From Halichondria panicea (lineage: Eukaryota; Porifera; Demospongiae; Suberitida; Halichondriidae): a stretch of DNA of 64,000 nt. The notes beneath the pieces were generated by a model. It was not told where the DNA came from. It made no database searches and saw only the letters and a list, made by a program, of their open reading frames with translations. The translations under genes and the position numbers were made by a program. Where the stretch lies: assembly GCF_963675165.1 (NCBI RefSeq), contig NC_087381.1, positions 3,658,001-3,722,000 of the forward strand. Direction: 5' to 3'. Shown piece after piece: positions 63,511-64,000 of this stretch. Numbering within the stretch: position 1 is the first letter of the stretch; the number at the start of each line of letters is the position of its first letter.

Positions 63511-64000
63511 TCAAACATAAATTTCAACAAGTTCTATAGGTGCATCTTCGTTACCAATTCCTTCGTTTCCACAAAGCCTTAACTCAATATCGTCAGTGGT
63601 TGGTTAAGAAAGTTGTACAAAACCATGGCGGATTGTTGAATTCACAGCAAGTACTGGTACTCCCACACCCCTGACCATCCCAAAGTAGATCATCAGGATA
63701 GAAAATAAATTGTCGCAATTGACGACTTGCTGTAGCACAGAAAGAGTCTTGGCCAATAAATGGAGGTATGAATCCAGTGTAGGCCATGTCAGGCCGAGTA
63801 CAGGGGCACACTTGTGTGTTACTTCTGGTCTCATCAAGAGCTCCTGCAAAAGTCCAGATATGCTGTCGTGGGGACTGTACATGTGTAAACACCGTCCACA
63901 TATGGGGAGTCAATTGTGAGCAAACGGGGTAATACTCAAAGAAACCATCTGTTGACCCACTCTGATAACCAATAATTCGACCACACACATGTGAGTACTC
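63511..64000 (-). pseudogene. 3' part of a cysteine-rich extracellular gene, frameshifted, runs off the window
   Basis: The frame is open from the window edge (EYSHVCGRIIGYQSGSTDGF) through SPRQHIWTFAGALDETRSNT, QVCPCTRPDMAYTGFIPPFI, GQDSFC and LLWDGQGCGSTSTCCEFNNP to PWFCTTFLTNH and a stop near 63593. In the next frame TDDIELRLCGNEGIGNEDAP continues and stops at 63511. I know this block order (VCGRIIGYQ, HIWTFA, CPC, FVGxDYFC, LWDGxGC, CCxFNNPPWF, TDDIExRxC) from numerous unnamed secreted or surface proteins of cnidarians and sponges, often following other extracellular modules. A single base change in reading frame near 63600 separates the two halves, so this copy is either a recent pseudogene or has a sequencing error. 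The 5' part lies outside the window. Confidence 0.65.

Overview
The window looks like nuclear DNA of a non-bilaterian animal, most likely a demosponge. It is AT-rich and has compact genes with many short introns (roughly 40 to 1,000 bases) and canonical GT-AG junctions. It is crowded with miniature transposons, and several protein families resemble those I associate with sponges and cnidarians. I could not run a species search, so the assignment is inference.

Layout. Positions 1-12.2 kb are accessory DNA: a LINE 3' remnant, repeated exon-like units, several MITEs, a large TG microsatellite, a decayed reverse-transcriptase-associated retroelement (minus strand), an orphan CXXC zinc-finger exon, and a foldback element with a 9-bp target duplication. 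Positions 12.3-20.3 kb hold a complete 21-exon MELK kinase gene (+), with a hAT-like element in intron 19. A single-exon secreted lipocalin-like gene (+) follows at 20.9-21.6 kb. A 3-exon CISD2-type iron-sulphur protein (-, 22.4-24.6 kb) lies head-to-head with a 14-exon ankyrin-repeat, espin-like gene (+, 24.8-31.8 kb), and the two share about 250 bp of promoter.

Positions 31.8-42.9 kb are again accessory. They hold MITEs, a second retroelement remnant, a cluster of three elements with TAGCCTC...GAGGCTA ends and 9-10 bp target duplications, a frame-broken transposon-like reading frame of about 3 kb, and a hairpin-bearing tandem satellite. The last two lie between inverted repeats 7 kb apart. 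At 42.9-44.3 kb is a two-exon secreted phospholipase D-like gene of the sphingomyelinase D / dermonecrotic family with a six-cysteine tail. Positions 47.6-56.5 kb (-) hold a complete 27-exon P5B ATPase (ATP13A2-type). Positions 58.4-61.9 kb (+) hold an intronless 1,172-residue protein with a beta-helix-like ectodomain and many membrane spans. The right edge (63.5-64.0 kb, -) is the 3' part of a cysteine-rich extracellular gene with a frameshift.

The host genes are not an operon and show no obvious shared pathway. They are a protein kinase, a probable ER/mitochondrial Fe-S protein, a probable cytoskeletal ankyrin protein, a probable lysosomal/endosomal transporter ATPase and several secreted or surface proteins. 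The more unusual content is the mobile DNA: TA-flanked MITEs sharing a CCGTA end, two of them carrying a helix-turn-helix coding remnant; and a TAG...CTA-ended group with 9-10 bp duplications, including a 55-bp member.
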